Positions 61,709-64,000 of a stretch of DNA of 64,000 nucleotides are shown one piece after another; positions within the stretch are counted from its first letter, which is position 1, and every line of letters begins with the position of its first letter. A model generated the notes under the pieces. The model worked only from the letters and a program-made list of their open reading frames with translations. It ran no database searches and was not told where the DNA came from. Source of the DNA: Prorocentrum cordatum (Eukaryota; Sar; Dinophyceae; Prorocentrales; Prorocentraceae); contig CAUYUJ010019626.1 in assembly GCA_963575745.1 (NCBI GenBank), forward strand, positions 1 through 64,000. The letters are read 5' to 3'. A program made the translations under genes and the position numbers.

Positions 61709-63148
61709 TTGATGGGGGTAAGGATACACCACCCTGTTGAGCCAATCGCTGAGCACGCACTAGCGGCGACTGATCGGAACATGCAGAACAGACGCCAACG
61801 CCTAAAAACGCCAGGGGGGAGATGGCAGCGTCCACTGATTATTGCAAGGTCTGTATTGTCACTGCTGTGGTGTTTCCAGAATGATTGCGCAATATACCCT
61901 ATGGCCTCACGCTCCCGCTGCTTCGGGGAAAAAAACGCAAACCCGAGTATCAACGTTCGAAAAACAGCGGTTGCCAGAACATGTAATGGCACCATGATAT
62001 GCAAAGTATTCACGTCGGTTGACTGGGGGAGCAAACGCCGCCGTGTTACGTGCACCATGCCTCACTACAAACTCAGCACGCGCGACTGCTGCAAGCGTCC
62101 TCACGCTGATGCGACACACACACACATATTTGGATGTAACCCTGACGTGGAAAGACTTGACACATTACGGCCGCCTCGTCGGATGTACCATCATCGTAAC
62201 ATTGATGTTTGCACGCTGGGGGCTCACGCAAGGCACTATGCAATAGTCAAAGGAAATGGATCCACAATCGCTGCCGCGACTCTTCGACCTGAGGTGGACA
62301 TCGTATGGCCCAACACCCGGACTGACCTGTGGCCCGAAAGTAAAAGCGCCGCGGACGTGCAGTGTGTGTTCGAAAACTGGGTGCAACAGATCGACGTGTC
62401 GTTGAGCCTCTGCCCGATCGATCGCCGCAGCGGCGGTCGAAACGAAACCGCAGAACGCACCAGGCCCCCGCCCAGCACTTTCCAGGACGGGCCGCGCTGC
62501 AGGCGAGGAAGGCACCAGCTGTGCGAAAGCACCGCTCGGACCTGGCCACGCCGCCCTCCTCCCGAACACGGGATCAGCGCATGCGCGCGGCCGCACTGGG
62601 TGGCACTAGCTGTGGTGGGATGCGGTTGTCAATGTGGACGGCCGAAAAGAAAGGGCGCGGGAAGAATAGGCACGATGCCCGACAACAACTGTTGTCCAAA
62701 ATCGAAAGCGGCCGCTGTTGGACAGGCTGTTCCCTGTTTCATCTGGACTTTGGTCGAGGCGACGCCGACAGCGAACCCTGTCCAGAATGGACACGACACG
62801 CTGTTGGACCTTGTACCATCGCTTCCGTACCTAATTCGGTTTCCCGAGCTAGAGATGCGGGCCGTGGCCACACGGGTGACGGTGGCGCCGACTCCGTCCG
62901 CCCAGGCGCCATTTCCTCGTCTTCCCACCTCAGCTTTCGGCGGGGCGCCAATGGGGGGGGGGCGAAAGGGGCGGTCTTCCAATTCCACAAAGCCCCTAGG
63001 CCGCGGGTGCCTTCAGGCTTTCCAATCGGGGGATTGGGCAGTATGCGCAGAGACGTTTGTGCTCGACGCGACCCCCGAAGGACTCCTGCCCGTTCCACCT
63101 CCTCCTTCTTCACGCTCTCCTCCGCCTCGTCTGCTTCGTCTTGCGTAG
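61709..63148 (+). other. 479-codon open frame of doubtful status
   Basis: A long open frame with mixed composition and scattered Cys (DCCKRPHADATHTHIFGCNP, GCGCQCGRPKRKG) but no recognised domain. It overlaps dispersed repeat D on the opposite strand and a minus-strand frame (63,323-62,739) that looks at least as protein-like. I do not call it a gene. Confidence 0.2.
62655..62850 (-). repeat. Dispersed repeat D, copy 2
   Basis: Partner of 53,600-53,800, with shared AAAATCGAAAGCGGCCGC and GACGCCGACAGCGAACCCTG-like blocks. Confidence 0.5.
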
Positions 63149-63508
63149 GCAGCATGAGCCATCCTGCTTCGAAGGCATCATCTGCAGCTCCAGCTCGAGC
63201 TTCGGCTTGATGGCCGCCCCGCATCCTCGTTGCACTGCGTGCTCGCGCGCCTCCCTCCTTCGGGCAGCTCGCCTGGCTGTCGTCGCTGGACGGGCCGGTG
63301 GGGATGCGCGAAGCGCACGGCATTCAACGGCAACCATGGGGCTACTTGGACGAGATCGGAGGCTCGGCCTGACCACCCCAGCCACCAGTGTCGTGGGCGC
63401 CGCACGCGCAGACCGTCGGGCAGGAAGGGGGACGCGCCCGACTCCCAGATTCGCATCTCATTGCAGACCTCCTTCGGCACAGTGCACTCGAATCGCCAGC
63501 CCTGCTGC

Positions 63509-63871
63509 TCATCCAGAATCATGTTCGGTCGGTCTCGGTGCTCCTGGGTGCACGGCCAACGGCAGAAATCCACTCCCACCAGACTGCTGCTGCTTCGCAC
63601 CACGCCAATGATACGAACCGCCATCAGCCCAAACACCAGGAGGCGACTGTGGCCAGTCACTGAACGTCGGGGATGGGCGACTTCCTCCGCAGTGCTTGCA
63701 CCACGTCCGCCAAGACTCGTTACGGTGACAACCGCATGATGCACATCTCCAGCACTCGCTCTGCGCCATCTGCGGCACCATGTGTCCAGCATGCTTCTTG
63801 CCCATGAGACTACGACGACACTGTTGCTCCGACGTGAGCTCACGCACAGGAGACCTCGTCTGGCCAGGCAA
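63509..63871 (-). CDS. RanBP2-type zinc finger protein fragment
   Basis: The 120-codon frame contains SECWRCASCGCHRNESWRTW and CKHCGGSRPS. The W-x-C-x2-C ... N ... C-x2-C pattern with GGxRP is that of RanBP2-type zinc fingers, which bind single-stranded RNA or protein. Such fingers are frequent in dinoflagellate mobile-element ORFs as I remember them. The following minus-strand frame (63,323-62,739) has an acidic helix (DEADEAEESVKKEEVERAGV) and could be a downstream part after a frameshift or intron. The start lies near the window edge and is not fixed. Confidence 0.5.
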   Translation of the reverse strand: MPGQTRSPVRELTSEQQCRRSLMGKKHAGHMVPQMAQSECWRCASCGCHRNESWRTWCKHCGGSRPSPTFSDWPQSPPGVWADGGSYHWRGAKQQQSGGSGFLPLAVHPGAPRPTEHDSG

Positions 63872-63949
63872 ACGAGGGGCACTGTGGGGGCTAATGGTAG
63901 TCGTAGAATAGGCCTTCTTAGTATTACTGTCAGCATGCGTCGTGCTATT

Positions 63950-64000
63950 ATGTGTTATTTCTTCCTCCTCCTCCCCCTCCTTCTCCCTCCCACCGCGCCT
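63950..64000. repeat. CCT-rich tract at the window edge
   Basis: TTCCTCCTCCTCCCCCTCC run at the end of the window. Confidence 0.7.

Noticed and set aside
61709-63148. 479-codon plus-strand gene
   Set aside because: No domain, no leader relic, overlaps a dispersed repeat and competing frames; GC-rich DNA here keeps many frames open.

Overview
The window reads as nuclear DNA of a dinoflagellate; the species cannot be fixed from sequence. The reasons are: (i) degenerate copies of the dinoflagellate spliced leader (form CCGTAGCCAT...GGCTCAAG) lie just upstream of several ORFs at 37,562-37,582, 42,775-42,793 and 45,831-45,849; (ii) there are DIRS/Ngaro-type tyrosine-recombinase retroelements whose Gag-like, reverse transcriptase and methyltransferase-like proteins resemble dinoflagellate ones as I remember them; (iii) a secreted protein with a GDPHL von Willebrand D-like domain is present; (iv) most of the DNA is GC-rich satellite, microsatellite and nested mobile DNA. 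No rRNA, tRNA, CRISPR or bacterial-type operon was seen.

Layout. 1-4,940: decayed minus-strand DIRS-like element 1 (upstream ORFs, Gag, RT, RNase H, recombinase fragment). 5,203-20,379: a second, better preserved minus-strand retroelement with split direct repeats (A1 at 20,300-20,379; B1-A2-B2 at 5,613-5,203). It encodes a Cys-rich membrane ORF, a Gag-like protein, RT/RNase H, a tyrosine recombinase and a methyltransferase-like protein. Its recombinase gene is split by an 8,697-bp insertion (7,064-15,760) with 24-bp inverted ends and a TCGAAG target duplication. The insertion holds a spliced gene of unknown function, a 22-bp satellite that inverts on itself and long GGA/CCT tracts. The retroelement sits in a TACA/CATA microsatellite that continues to 21,437.

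21,440-27,372: simple repeats, an alternating A/B satellite, small inverted-repeat elements with GTCGGGC ends, and a long purine tract. 27,373-34,765: a 7,393-bp element with about 51-bp inverted ends, inserted cleanly and without target duplication into a 102-bp satellite. It carries five minus-strand ORFs, one with an AP2-like DNA-binding tail, and about 20 copies of a short hairpin (AGCGAT-N4-ATCGCT) found nowhere else in the window.

35,275-39,520: minisatellites and two copies of an (AAC)n-bounded element, the first carrying a spliced-leader-tagged gene made of three helix-turn-helix-like repeats; a third copy is at 56,268-57,180. 39,606-47,852: three arrays of a 105-bp satellite alternating with two copies of the secreted VWD-like gene. 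47,853-64,000: mostly non-coding repeats, a transporter-like gene fragment (49.9-51.2 kb), an inverted set of GGTTCGAACC motifs around a GGGACAGTGGT minisatellite, a 714-bp tandem duplication, a foldback element, and a RanBP2-type zinc-finger ORF near the right end.

Taken together the window is a stack of transposition events: microsatellite, retroelement, then inserted DNA element; satellite, then inserted multigene element; and mRNA-derived genes that were later amplified with satellite DNA.
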